Origin: Verrucomicrobiota bacterium
GTDB lineage: Bacteria > Verrucomicrobiota > Verrucomicrobiia > Verrucomicrobiales > Akkermansiaceae
Length of the DNA: 64,000 nucleotides
NCBI GenBank assembly: GCA_017301995.1
Contig: JAFLEH010000025.1
Location: forward strand, 53,981-117,980
Direction: 5' to 3'
Both the position numbers and the translations under genes were made by a program. The notes under the pieces are model-generated. The model ran no database searches, was not told the DNA's origin, and was given only the letters and a program-made list of their open reading frames with translations. This document shows, piece after piece, positions 9,805 through 17,964 of the stretch (its first letter is position 1; every line of letters begins with the position of its first letter).

Positions 9805-10379
9805 GGGCGGTTGAGGCGTCTTTCGATGCAGCGTTTCAGCACCAGACGCAGGCGGGAAAGGGACTTCTGGAGCCGGTCCGGCGGCACGCCCATGCGGCGG
9901 GCATGTTCGGCCAGAGGCACCTTGGTGGCGTATTTCAGGGAAACCAACTGGCGGTCGTGGGGAGGCAGCGCCTTCACGCATTCGCGAAGCGCCTCGATCC
10001 GCTGGTCGGCACGCTCGGCCGCCGCCTCAGCGGCTCCGGCCAGCCGCTGGAGCGTTTCATCGGAAAACACCGCCACCTTGCTGCGCCCGAGCGTCCGTCG
10101 CAGGGCGAGCACCTGGAAATACGCCGTGCGGTAGGCCCAGGCCCGGAAATCCGTACCCGCGCGGAAATCGTCCCGCTTCTCCCACAGGATCGTGCAGGTC
10201 GTCTGCACCACGTCCTCCGCCTCCTCCCGCGCCTGGGGCAGCAGCGAAATCACATACGCCAACAACCCCGGCCTCACGGACGCAATCCAACCGCCGACAT
10301 CGACGGATCCGTCGGTCGCTGGCAAATCCGCCGCTGGCAAAAAGGAGGACAAAAGACAGGTGTAGATAGCACATTCCAC
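9801..10379 (-). CDS. ECF-family RNA polymerase sigma factor
   Basis: 192 residues with the two-domain layout of extracytoplasmic-function sigma factors: region 2 with AEDVVQTTCTILWEK and FRAWAYRTAYFQVLALRR, and region 4 with the helix-turn-helix VPLAEHARRMGVPPDRLQK ending in a basic helix. The pattern matches the Planctomycetes/Verrucomicrobia-type ECF group that is regularly paired with FecR-domain proteins. It probably directs polymerase to the promoter of this operon, including the surface-protein genes downstream. The first ~25 residues look unlike the family and the true start may lie slightly inside (a start near DVGGWIASV would fit). Stop overlaps the FecR gene start by 4 bp. Confidence 0.9.
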   Translation of the reverse strand: MECAIYTCLLSSFLPAADLPATDGSVDVGGWIASVRPGLLAYVISLLPQAREEAEDVVQTTCTILWEKRDDFRAGTDFRAWAYRTAYFQVLALRRTLGRSKVAVFSDETLQRLAGAAEAAAERADQRIEALRECVKALPPHDRQLVSLKYATKVPLAEHARRMGVPPDRLQKSLSRLRLVLKRCIERRLNRP

Positions 10380-10647
10380 GCCAAACCGGACAAAAATGTC
10401 GGGAATTTTTCAAATTTCCGCCAAATTGCGATGCTGCGATGAAATCCGGGGTCCCGAGGCCCGATCCATCTGGCGGGCACCCACGCACTGGGGGTAGGTG
10501 GGACACCCTCGGAGCCGTCCTCGCCGGAATCCCCGATCCACCATCAGCGATCTCCTTGGCGTCTTGGCGGTGAATCTTCGGGTGGGGTGGGGTTAAGCCG
10601 TCGGCGCGAGGCGCGCCAGCCGCGATTCTCGATCCCCGCGGGATCGT
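10380..10647. other. Intergenic region upstream of the sigma operon
   Basis: No convincing gene. It should carry the promoter for the minus-strand sigma/FecR/beta-strand operon at its left end (an A/T-richer stretch at 10390-10440) and the 3' end of the IF-1-like gene at its right end. No clear -35/-10 pair or intrinsic terminator could be picked out by eye. Confidence 0.4.
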
Positions 10648-10935
10648 CTAACCATCCAACCCGTCGGCCGGGCGGATGATCCGTGCCTGGTCGAAATCGT
10701 AGGGAGTGAGTTCCATCACCACCCGCTGGCCGGGGGCGAACTTTGCTCCGGCTTGGGCGAGGGGTTTGGAAAGATGCGCGAGTACCCGCTTGCCGTTCGG
10801 CAATTCGGCGCTGTAGAGCACCTCTCCGAGTTGCTCCACGATAGGTCCTGCGGCATGAATGGCGGCGTCCGGCATGGCGCGGAAACGGTGCCATGCCCGG
10901 TGCCGGTTGGCAAGATCGGAGGTGCTATCCGCCAT
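10648..10935 (-). CDS. infA: Translation initiation factor IF-1-like protein
   Basis: 95 residues. From about residue 30 it matches the single S1/OB-fold of IF-1: GEVLYSAELPNGKRVLAHLS, then APGQRVVMELTPYDFDQARII, corresponding to the canonical VLAHISGKMR and DKVTVELSPYD motifs. IF-1 binds the A site of the 30S subunit during initiation. It carries a ~30-residue N-terminal extension absent from most 70-75-residue IF-1 proteins, and the loop after VLAHL (SKPLAQAGAKFA) is divergent. It may therefore be a second, specialised IF-1 paralogue rather than the essential copy; no ribosomal-protein genes lie next to it. A 153-bp inverted-repeat element starts 26 bp upstream of its start codon. Confidence 0.75.
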   Translation of the reverse strand: MADSTSDLANRHRAWHRFRAMPDAAIHAAGPIVEQLGEVLYSAELPNGKRVLAHLSKPLAQAGAKFAPGQRVVMELTPYDFDQARIIRPADGLDG

Positions 10936-10960
10936 GGGCTATCGGCCATGCGGATAATCC

Positions 10961-11113
10961 CTAGTGCATCGATTCGGAAGTTAGTGTGCATTTGATCTAG
11001 CTACGGATGCGCCTAGTGGCTGATTCGGCACGGTGTCTGCGACAGTTTCTGGTGATGACGGATTTAATGCGCATAAATCCAAATGCACAGTTATTACGAG
11101 AAAGATGCACTAG
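10961..11113. mobile_element. MITE-like element with symmetric 34-bp terminal inverted repeats
   Basis: Both ends read CTAGTGCATC, 14 variable bases, TGTGCATTTG (10961-10994, and reverse complement at 11080-11113), so the inverted repeats keep identical spacing. The interior (10995-11079) is A/T-richer than the surroundings and has no gene. The ends sit on CTAG, compatible with insertion duplicating TA as in IS630/Tc1-type non-autonomous elements (inference). The right end overlaps the last codon of the adjacent minus-strand gene and provides its TAG stop. Confidence 0.65.
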
Positions 11114-12060
11114 TCATCCCCGTATTCGATCTCCCCGGTTTCCACGTCCACTTTCCACGGGCCCGGCATCCAGCCCTTGGCGGGTTTCAGGGCCAGCTTG
11201 CCGCCGCCGATTTCCAGCGGATACCACAAATAGCGGCTGTCGTGGAGTTCGTAGGGCCGCCAGACATCTCCCAGATAGATAACCGCCGTCCGCCAGCTGC
11301 CCGCGATCCGTAGCAGATAGGTGGATTGCGACCCGTAGGTGAGCGTCTCCGGCGGCGCGAGATCGAATGGACCCGCCCATGGCCCGCCGATCCGATCCGC
11401 GGTGAAATACGGGTTCGCATTCGGCCACCAACCGGTCAGATGGGAGCCGACGCAGTAGTAGATCCCCTCGTGTTTCACGATCGCCCCTCCTTCGATGGGC
11501 GCCTCGATCGTCGCCACGATTTCCTCCACGTCCATCCGGTCGTCGGATAGACGCGCGATGTGGAACGCCAGGTCCGGCCGCGATTCGAAAATCAGATAGT
11601 CGGTGCCGTCGTCGTCGGTGAACTGGCCGATGTCGCGGCTTTCCTTGCCCAGCGGCCGGAACGAGCGGACCCATTGATAGGTTCCGTCCACCGTGTCGCT
11701 CACCGCCACGCCAACCTCCGCCACGCTGTAGCGCGACCAATGCCCCGGCGCTTGGCCGTCGATGTGCATGTACATCACGAAGCGCCCGCGTTTCCGGTCG
11801 TGAAACACCTTGGGCCGCTCGATCTGCCACAACCCGGAAATGCCGGCCGGATTGCGGCCTTCGAAAACCCGCCCCCGGAATTCCCAGTCCATCAGATCGC
11901 GCGACGCATAGCACGCCACCGGACAGGTGCCCGGATCCTTGTCGGGCGAACGGTCCTCGCCGAACCAATAGAACACCCCCTCCACCCGGATCACCACTCC
12001 GCCGTGGGCCTGGATGTGCCGCCCGCGGTCGTCGGGCCAGATTTTCGCGGGGGAGATCAT
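11110..12060 (-). CDS. GH43-like glycosidase, cytoplasmic
   Basis: 316 residues forming a predicted five-bladed beta-propeller of the glycoside hydrolase 43 type: AHGGVVIRVEGVFYWFGE near the N-terminus, ERPKVFHDRKRGRFVMYMH in blade 2, IEGGAIVKHEGIYYCVGS in blade 3 and GSQSTYLLRI in blade 4. The arrangement resembles the subfamily that includes exo-beta-1,3-galactosidases (AHGG start, central acidic residues), but the substrate cannot be fixed from sequence. No signal peptide, so action on imported oligosaccharide is likely. The stop codon TAG is contributed by the MITE-like element at 10961-11113, so the original C-terminus may have been altered by the insertion. No obvious operon partner. 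Confidence 0.72.
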   Translation of the reverse strand: MISPAKIWPDDRGRHIQAHGGVVIRVEGVFYWFGEDRSPDKDPGTCPVACYASRDLMDWEFRGRVFEGRNPAGISGLWQIERPKVFHDRKRGRFVMYMHIDGQAPGHWSRYSVAEVGVAVSDTVDGTYQWVRSFRPLGKESRDIGQFTDDDGTDYLIFESRPDLAFHIARLSDDRMDVEEIVATIEAPIEGGAIVKHEGIYYCVGSHLTGWWPNANPYFTADRIGGPWAGPFDLAPPETLTYGSQSTYLLRIAGSWRTAVIYLGDVWRPYELHDSRYLWYPLEIGGGKLALKPAKGWMPGPWKVDVETGEIEYGDD

Positions 12061-12216
12061 GGTTGTCGTGCGGGCGGTGGATAACCAACGGAAGGGAACT
12101 TTGCAAGTGCGGGTGATCCGGCGCCATGCATAAATGGCGCAGACTCCCTCGAACCACAGCGGAATTCATTTGTTTTTCACGGATGTTTCACTCGGGTATT
12201 ATCGTCGGTTGCTCTC

Positions 12217-12711
12217 ATGCCACTGATGACACGCGCGCCCAGATCCGCCCATTGCGGTCGAACACCAGCGGCCATACTATGCTTTCACCATCACGCCCTG
12301 CTCTTTCTCGGATCGTTGCTGGTCCTGCCGGGCGTGTTCGTGATGCTGGTTGCCGGATCAACGTTTCTGGCATCCGGCCATATTGCCCGTGTGATCGCTC
12401 CTTTGGTCATCACCGCGCTGATTCCCACACTATGCGGCTTCGCGGCATACGGTGCTTTGCTGGCTCTCCTCTTCCATCGGAGTGACCCGCGCTTCCAGAG
12501 AACCGCGTGGGTTTTGGTTGGCACATTCGGTTTATCCGGACTTATCTCGGTTCCGCTGTGGTACATTCAAACGGTGAATGCCACCCGGATAGTTGGAGCA
12601 ATCGATCTGATACCAGCGCTGATCGGAATTGTGGCAATCCATTGCATCGTGATCGCACAACGGTGTCTGGAAATCACGCGCCGGATGGTGTCGCGGGAAC
12701 GCTCCCATTGA
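12217..12711 (+). CDS. Small multi-pass membrane protein, unknown function
   Basis: 164 residues, not recognised. Four hydrophobic segments can be seen: about 30-50 (LLFLGSLLVLPGVFVMLVAG), 58-85 (VIAPLVITALIPTLCGFAAY), 95-115 (VLVGTFGLSGLISVPLWYI) and 125-148 (IVGAIDLIPALIGIVAIHCI), followed by a basic tail CLEITRRMVSRERSH that should be cytoplasmic. Single gene between the divergent GH43-like gene and a convergent tRNA; no partner to suggest a role. The first ~25 residues are polar and the true start could be a later codon. Confidence 0.6.
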   Translation: MPLMTRAPRSAHCGRTPAAILCFHHHALLFLGSLLVLPGVFVMLVAGSTFLASGHIARVIAPLVITALIPTLCGFAAYGALLALLFHRSDPRFQRTAWVLVGTFGLSGLISVPLWYIQTVNATRIVGAIDLIPALIGIVAIHCIVIAQRCLEITRRMVSRERSH

Positions 12712-12728
12712 GCGTTTCCCAAAAAATC

Positions 12729-12803
12729 TGGTGCACGAGGACGGGATCGAACCGCCGACCGACCGGGTGTAAACCGGTTGCTCTACCGCTGAGCTACTCG
12801 TGC
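12729..12803 (-). tRNA. tRNA-Val (anticodon TAC)
   Basis: The minus strand folds as a standard cloverleaf: acceptor GCACGAG pairs with CTCGTGC, T8-A9, D arm GCTC...GAGC, anticodon stem ACCGG/CCGGT around loop TTTACAC with TAC at positions 34-36, T arm with GGTTCGATCC, and an encoded ACCA 3' end. It lies 18 bp after the convergent plus-strand membrane gene. No integrase or att duplication was seen at it. Confidence 0.95.
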
Positions 12804-13197
12804 CACGCGACGGGGCGACTGTGGCGGTTGCGCGGGCGCATGGCAAGCGGGAACCGCGGGACCTCCGGAAATTTTCCCGAACCTGCCAGAACCGGGTGGC
12901 ATCCGGCGGATTAAGCCCGAAATCCGAAGTTGATAGTTAGCATGGGGTCCCATTTGACCGCTGAACCTAGAAACCGCGAATGAACGCGAATGGACACGAA
13001 TATGGAATTGAAAATGGTTCTTCCGCAGGATTTGTGTGGATGTTAGGTCGGTTGGCGGCGTTCCGGGCACGCTCCTCGCCACTGTCAAGCGGGCGGGCGG
13101 CATAAAATCCGGCGTTTGGGCGGCGTGACAGCGCCGGTCCGGCATTTATATCGCCCGCCCGCTTGACCGCGGCTGCGGACCGCGCGGAGAGGCCCGT
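12804..13197. other. Non-coding flank of the ISL3 transposase with nested inverted repeats
   Basis: No gene supported. CCCGAAATCCGAAGTT at 12916-12931 recurs inverted at 14870-14885 and directly at 29321-29336. The stretch 12972-13001 (CCGCGAATGAACGCGAATGG core) is mirrored imperfectly by 14671-14701. A strong hairpin lies at 13084-13167. Together these make a nested palindromic frame around the transposase gene. Confidence 0.6.
13084..13167. repeat. Large GC-rich imperfect hairpin upstream of transposase
   Basis: GTCAAGCGGGCGGGCG at 13084-13099 is perfectly complementary to CGCCCGCCCGCTTGAC at 13152-13167, with further pairing inside (ATAAAAT/ATTTATAT and CCGGCG/CGCCGG). Could be a transposon end structure, an attenuator or a small palindromic repeat unrelated to the IS. 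Confidence 0.6.
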
Positions 13198-14589
13198 ATG
13201 GGTTTTGCGCGGCAAAACCCGGCGGGCTTTCCGAGTGGAGCGGACTTGCGAATGACGGCCGCGGGTGTTGAATGGGGTTGTCAAACAACAAACAACCCCG
13301 CAACCGCCATTCAGCTCAACGTTAAAACACTCCTCCGGCACGTGCAAGACCTTGTTGGTTTTGTCGTCAAATCCGTCCGTCACACCCTTGGCGCTCCGGA
13401 TCCGCGCATCGATGTCGATCTGGACATCGACCCGCGCCGCAAGCGGCGCTGCTCCTGCTGCGGCCGACCCGGCCGCGTCCACGATATCCTGCCGCAACGC
13501 CAGTGGCATTTCGTCCCGCTCTGGAACATCCCCGTGTTTCTCCACTACGCGCCGCGCCGGGTGGTCTGCCAGCGCTTTGGCAAGCCCGTCGTGGAAGCCA
13601 TGCCATGGAACCGCGGCAAGAGCCCCTATGCCGCCGCCTACATGGTGTTTCTGGCCCGCTGGGCCGGAAGACTCTCCTGGAAGGAGACCGCGGAGATCTT
13701 CTCCGCCAGTTGGGAAGCCGTGCGCCGCTCGGTCGAATGGGTGGTCGCCTGGGGCCTCGAACACCGCGACCTTTCCGGTGTCACCGCCGTGGGCGTCGAC
13801 GATCTCCACCACGGCCGCGGCAAGACCTCGCTCAACTTCCTGACACTTGTCTATCAGATCGACCGCGGCTCGCGCCGCCTGCTCTGGATCGGCCGCGCCC
13901 GCACCGAGGCCACCCTGCGCGAGGGTTTCGACGAATTGGAAAAACTCCGCGCCGGTTTCCTCGGCGGGCTCAGGGTGGTCTGTTCGGACATGTGGAAGCC
14001 TTTTCTCAAGGTCGTGCGCGAACGCTGCGGCCAGGCCCTCAACGTGCTCGATCCGTTCCACGTCGCCAAGCACCTCAACGAGGCGCTCGACACCGTGCGC
14101 CGCGGCGAGCAGTCGCGCCTGAAGGACAAGGCGGCCCGCAAGGAAGCCAAGGGCGGACGCTTCCTCCTGCTCACGCGCGGCACCAAGGTGCGCGGCAAGG
14201 CGCGCGCCAAACTCAAGGCGGTGCTCGCCTCGCTCGGCCGGACCTCGCGGGCATGGGAGCTGAAGGAAAGCTTCCGGCGCTTCTGGCTTTACCGGAGTCC
14301 GGCGTGGGCATCGGCCTACCTCAGGGCATGGACCACCCGCGCCATGCGCTCGAAGATCGAACCGATGAAGAAGGTCGCCCGCATGCTGCGCGCCCACGAG
14401 GATCTCCTGCTCAACTATTTCCGGGCGAAACGACAGTACACCAACGCCATGGTCGAGGGAATGAACCACAAGGCCCGCGTCGCGCTTGCGCGCAGCTTTG
14501 GCCACCGCTCCTTCGACGTGCTCAAACTCGTTCTGTATCATAACCTTGGCGACCTTCCGGAACCCCCTTCTTCACACAAATTCTGCTGA
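13198..14589 (+). CDS. ISL3-family transposase
   Basis: 463 residues from ATG 13198; the family-like sequence begins near LNVKTLLRHVQDLVGF (residue 41), so the start may be later. A zinc-finger motif CSCCGRPGRVHD lies near residue 85, followed by a helix-turn-helix and a DDE_Tnp_ISL3 catalytic core with the acidic residues in GVDDLHHG, VCSDMWKPF and NAMVEGMNHK. Length and motifs look intact, so it is potentially active. A perfect 8-bp stem hairpin (GGGGTTGT...ACAACCCC, 13274-13299) sits in the leader. Terminal inverted repeats could not be assigned with confidence; the nested repeats at 12916-13001 and 14671-14885 bracket it. Confidence 0.88.
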   Translation: MGFARQNPAGFPSGADLRMTAAGVEWGCQTTNNPATAIQLNVKTLLRHVQDLVGFVVKSVRHTLGAPDPRIDVDLDIDPRRKRRCSCCGRPGRVHDILPQRQWHFVPLWNIPVFLHYAPRRVVCQRFGKPVVEAMPWNRGKSPYAAAYMVFLARWAGRLSWKETAEIFSASWEAVRRSVEWVVAWGLEHRDLSGVTAVGVDDLHHGRGKTSLNFLTLVYQIDRGSRRLLWIGRARTEATLREGFDELEKLRAGFLGGLRVVCSDMWKPFLKVVRERCGQALNVLDPFHVAKHLNEALDTVRRGEQSRLKDKAARKEAKGGRFLLLTRGTKVRGKARAKLKAVLASLGRTSRAWELKESFRRFWLYRSPAWASAYLRAWTTRAMRSKIEPMKKVARMLRAHEDLLLNYFRAKRQYTNAMVEGMNHKARVALARSFGHRSFDVLKLVLYHNLGDLPEPPSSHKFC

Positions 14590-14899
14590 CGAGGCTTGAA
14601 AATGAATGCGTTCTGACGATTGGGCCGTTCACCTGGTGGATTGAATATTCGATCTTTCCAACTCATTGAAAATTCGCGTCAATTGGCGTCCATTCGCGGT
14701 TCCATTTTCCTTTCCAGGCTGAAGCGCTGAGTACCGCTGAAGCCGCTGTATTGCAGACTGCAAAAGCCAACAGGAAGCCGATTCACCCTCCGGTGTCGTC
14801 TTTCTGATCCAACAAAACCCAGCGAAATCAGCGGTTTTCAGCGGTAATCCGGGCGTCCAAACTACCCCGAACTTCGGATTTCGGGTTAAGGAGCCTCCA
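14590..14899. other. Non-coding right flank of the ISL3 element
   Basis: No gene. Contains the inverted counterparts of the left-flank repeats (14671-14701 and 14870-14885) and several copies of AGCGG/CCGCTG words. The minus-strand ABC permease gene ends at 14900. Confidence 0.5.
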
Positions 14900-16084
14900 T
14901 CACTCCCTCAACCCCGACGATATGGGCAGGCGGGCGGCGCGGATCGCGGGAAACAGTCCGCCCAGCAAGCCGATGGCGGTGGCGAATACCACCGCCCGTC
15001 CTAACAATGGAAGCGTGACCTCGAACGAGAATGTCACCTGGCTGAAGGTTTGCCAGTTGATCGTCGAGGCGCGGAATCCGTCGAAGAGCAGATAGGCCGC
15101 GGCCGCCCCCACCGCGCCTCCGGCCAGCGAGAGGACCATCGACTCGGCCAGCACCGAGCACACCACCGGCCCGGAGCCGAAGCCCAGCGCCCGCAGCGTG
15201 GCGATCTCACGGGTTCGCGCTGCCACCGCGCTGTACATCGTGTTGAGCGCGCCGAACAACGCGCCCAACGCCATCATCCCGGCGATGAACACGCCGATCG
15301 ACGTGATGAACTGCGTGACCATGGAGGATTGCTCGGCATAGAAATCGGATAGACGATCGACTTTCACGTTGAGCTTGGGATCGGTGGTTAGGGCGTCCTT
15401 GAACGAGTGGAACGCGTCCGCCGAAGCCAGCCGGGCATAGACCGATTGGAAACTGTTGTTGCGATGATAGGCGGGTTGGAGCACGGCGGCGTCTGCCCAG
15501 ATTTCCGATTCGGCCAAGCCGCCGTTGGCGGTGAAAACGCCGACGATGTCCCACATGTTCTGGCCGATCTTGATCTGGCGGCCGATATCGAGTCCGGCGA
15601 ACGCCCGCGCCGCCCCGGCGCCGACGATAATCTCGTTGCGCCCGGTTTCGAACCGCCGTCCCGCGACGATCTCGATTTTGTCGCGCACCGCGAACGCTCC
15701 CTGTTCCACGCCGCGCAAGGGCACGTTCGCGTCGGTCCCGGTCGAGCGTTTCGGCAGATTGATGATGACGAACAACTCGGCTGAAACCAGGGTGCCCGCC
15801 TCGTTGCGGGCGAGTCCCGGCGCGTCGCCGATGGTCCGCACCGCGTCGCGGTCGAGGCCGCTGGTCATCTCGCTGTCCGCGCCGCTGCGCAGGACGATGG
15901 CCACCTCGGGCGAACCCGAAACGGTCATCGCGCGGCGGAAGCCTTCGGCGATCGCCAGCACTCCGACGAGCACGCCGACGACCCCGGCGATGCCGACCGC
16001 GGCGGTTAGAGCCGCGCCCTTGCGCTCCGGCAGCGAGCGCAGGTTGAACAGGGCGATGGTTAGAATCCGGTGGAGCGTGGACAT
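14900..16084 (-). CDS. ABC transporter permease, FtsX/MacB type
   Basis: 394 residues from ATG 16082-16084 (MSTLHRILTIALFNLRSL). Layout of MacB/LolCE-type permeases: one N-terminal membrane helix (about 25-48, AVGIAGVVGVLVGVLAIAEGF), a ~200-residue periplasmic domain, and three C-terminal helices with the FtsX core (MALGALFGALNTMYSAVAARTREIATLRALG). Last gene of the minus-strand exporter operon adaptor-ATPase-permease-permease. It should form a heterodimer with the preceding permease and use ATP hydrolysis to drive export of a small molecule, lipid or peptide; the substrate is not evident. A 22-bp gap separates it from the upstream gene. Confidence 0.88.
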   Translation of the reverse strand: MSTLHRILTIALFNLRSLPERKGAALTAAVGIAGVVGVLVGVLAIAEGFRRAMTVSGSPEVAIVLRSGADSEMTSGLDRDAVRTIGDAPGLARNEAGTLVSAELFVIINLPKRSTGTDANVPLRGVEQGAFAVRDKIEIVAGRRFETGRNEIIVGAGAARAFAGLDIGRQIKIGQNMWDIVGVFTANGGLAESEIWADAAVLQPAYHRNNSFQSVYARLASADAFHSFKDALTTDPKLNVKVDRLSDFYAEQSSMVTQFITSIGVFIAGMMALGALFGALNTMYSAVAARTREIATLRALGFGSGPVVCSVLAESMVLSLAGGAVGAAAAYLLFDGFRASTINWQTFSQVTFSFEVTLPLLGRAVVFATAIGLLGGLFPAIRAARLPISSGLRE

Positions 16085-16106
16085 GGGAGGAGGTTCGTGA
16101 AATGGC

Positions 16107-17264
16107 TCATCCGCCCTTGCGCAGGGCGACGGCAATGTGGAGGCGCATGGCTTGGACGGCGGGCAGGGCGCCGGCGGCGATTCCGAGCGCGAGCGCCATG
16201 GCGGCGCCGGTCACCAGCGTGGTGTTGGGAAGATAGAACACCGGCAGCAAACTGGGGACCGGGTTTCCGGCGGTGATGATCAGCCACGCGAGGCCCAGCC
16301 CGGCCAAGCCGCCAAGCGTCACGACCAGACAGGATTCCACCAGCACCAGCACGAGCACCAGCCCGTTGGTGAAACCCAGCGCCTTGAGCACGCCGAGTTC
16401 GGTCACCCGCTCCCTAACCGACTGGGCCATGGTGTTGCCGGAAACCAGCAGGATGGTGAAAAACACCGCGCCCACCACCGCCATCACGATCGTGGCGATG
16501 TCGCCCACCTGTTGGGCGAATCCGGCGGCGAAGGCTCCCTCCGGTTCGGTCTTGGTCTCATAAGGCGAGTTGGCGAATTCCGCGTCCACCTTTTCCGCGA
16601 TCCGCGCGGCTTCGTTAGGATCGGAAATGCGCACGCTGTACCAACCGACCTGGCCCTTTTCCCGCTGGCGCGCCTCCTCGAAGTAATCGTAGCGGAAATA
16701 GAACCCGGTGGTGTCGGTGCCCTTCTTTGCGCCATCGTAGATGCCGACGATTTCGAACTCCCACTGGGCCGCTCCGGCGGGTTGTCCCCAGATCGGGGAT
16801 TGCAGCGGCACGCGGTCGCCGATTTTCCACTGGAAACGCTCGGCGGTCGAGCGGCCGACGATCGCCCCGGTGCGGGTGGCGAGCCAGGCCTTGCGCTCGC
16901 CTTCCTTCACGACGTACTCCGGAAACATATCAAGAAACGCCTCCGGTTCCACCGGCATGGTGGCGAAGAAATTCTTCGGATCCTGATAGATCCCGCCGAA
17001 CCAGGTGAAATGGCACACCGCTCCGACGCCCGGAATGTTCGCGATCCGCGCCTTGTAGCTTTCCGGCAGCGTCTGGATCAGCGAAACCTTGTGGCGCGTG
17101 ATCAGGCGGTCCTGGCCGGCAAGCTCCACACCCGCCAGGAACGCCTGCTTGATCGCGCCGAGAAACGCGAACAGCACGAACGCCACCAGCACGGATAGAA
17201 ACGTGAGCGCCGTGCGCAGTTTCCTGCGGCGCAGTCCCGCCAGGGCAAGGGGAAGGTATTTCAT
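16107..17264 (-). CDS. ABC transporter permease, FtsX/MacB type
   Basis: 385 residues with an N-terminal helix at about 18-38 (FLSVLVAFVLFAFLGAI), a periplasmic MacB_PCD-like domain, and a C-terminal FtsX domain with three helices including VVGAVFFTILLVSGNTMAQS and VRERVTELGVLKALGFTNG, the cytoplasmic coupling motif that contacts the ATPase. Starts 1 bp after the stop of the ATPase gene, so probably translationally coupled. It pairs with the downstream permease; having two different permease genes is typical of LolCDE/MacB-like heterodimers in Verrucomicrobia and Planctomycetes. Confidence 0.89.
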   Translation of the reverse strand: MKYLPLALAGLRRRKLRTALTFLSVLVAFVLFAFLGAIKQAFLAGVELAGQDRLITRHKVSLIQTLPESYKARIANIPGVGAVCHFTWFGGIYQDPKNFFATMPVEPEAFLDMFPEYVVKEGERKAWLATRTGAIVGRSTAERFQWKIGDRVPLQSPIWGQPAGAAQWEFEIVGIYDGAKKGTDTTGFYFRYDYFEEARQREKGQVGWYSVRISDPNEAARIAEKVDAEFANSPYETKTEPEGAFAAGFAQQVGDIATIVMAVVGAVFFTILLVSGNTMAQSVRERVTELGVLKALGFTNGLVLVLVLVESCLVVTLGGLAGLGLAWLIITAGNPVPSLLPVFYLPNTTLVTGAAMALALGIAAGALPAVQAMRLHIAVALRKGG

Positions 17265-17265
17265 G

Positions 17266-17964
17266 TCAGGCGACCGGTGTGTTGGATAGCTGGCCCTTGT
17301 CCAGATAGACCGTGCGGCTGGCGCGCGCCGAAGCGTGCGGGTCGTGGGTCACCATGATGATCGTCTTGCCATGCCGCTGGTTGAGCGATTGCAGCAACGC
17401 GAGAATCTCATCGCCCGACTTGCGGTCGAGGTCGCCGGTCGGCTCGTCGCACAGCAGCACCGTGGGATCGGTGACGATCGCGCGGGCGATGCCGACGCGC
17501 TGCTGCTCGCCGCCGGATAGGGTCCGCGGGAAATGCCGCGCGCGGTGGGCGAGACCCACGGCTTCCAGCGCGGCGGCGACTTGCTGCTTCCGGCGCGCCT
17601 TGTTCAACCCGGTCAGCAGAAGCGGCAGCTCGATGTTGCGTTCGGCGGTCAGGGCGGGCAGCAGGTTGTAGAACTGGAACACGAAACCGATGTGCCGCGC
17701 GCGCCACGCCGCGAGCTGGCGGTCGGAAAGTTCGTCCACCCGGTCGCCGCCGATCTGCACCGACCCGCGTGTCGGCCGGTCGAGACCGCCTATCAGATTG
17801 AGCAGTGTTGATTTGCCGGATCCGGAAGGCCCCATCAGAGCGAGGAACTCGGCTTCCGGCACATCGAGATCGAGCCCTGCCAGAACATGGACCTCCTCGC
17901 TCCCGCGCTTGAAGTTCTTGGTGACGCCGCTGATGCGGACGAGGGGCGGACGGTCGGTGTTCAT
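17266..17964 (-). CDS. ABC transporter ATP-binding protein, LolD/MacB type
   Basis: 232 residues with all ABC ATPase motifs: Walker A GPSGSGKST (about 42-50), Q-loop FVFQFYNLLPAL, signature LSGGEQQRVGIARA, Walker B VLLCDEPTGDLD and switch histidine MVTHDPHA. The KNFKRGSEEVHVLAGLDL start and the 230-residue size are those of the LolD/MacB ATPase group that powers FtsX-type permeases. Its ATG overlaps the stop of the adaptor gene (4 bp), and the first permease follows 1 bp after its stop. Confidence 0.93.
   Translation of the reverse strand: MNTDRPPLVRISGVTKNFKRGSEEVHVLAGLDLDVPEAEFLALMGPSGSGKSTLLNLIGGLDRPTRGSVQIGGDRVDELSDRQLAAWRARHIGFVFQFYNLLPALTAERNIELPLLLTGLNKARRKQQVAAALEAVGLAHRARHFPRTLSGGEQQRVGIARAIVTDPTVLLCDEPTGDLDRKSGDEILALLQSLNQRHGKTIIMVTHDPHASARASRTVYLDKGQLSNTPVA

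Noticed and set aside
12967..14541. 524-residue reading frame on the minus strand across the transposase
   Set aside because: Antisense to the ISL3 transposase, which has clear zinc-finger and DDE motifs; the minus-strand translation is low-complexity Ala/Gly/Arg and an artefact of high GC.
12729..14889. Genomic island integrated at tRNA-Val
   Set aside because: No tyrosine integrase and no duplicated tRNA 3' end seen; the adjacent element is an ISL3 transposase in its own repeats.
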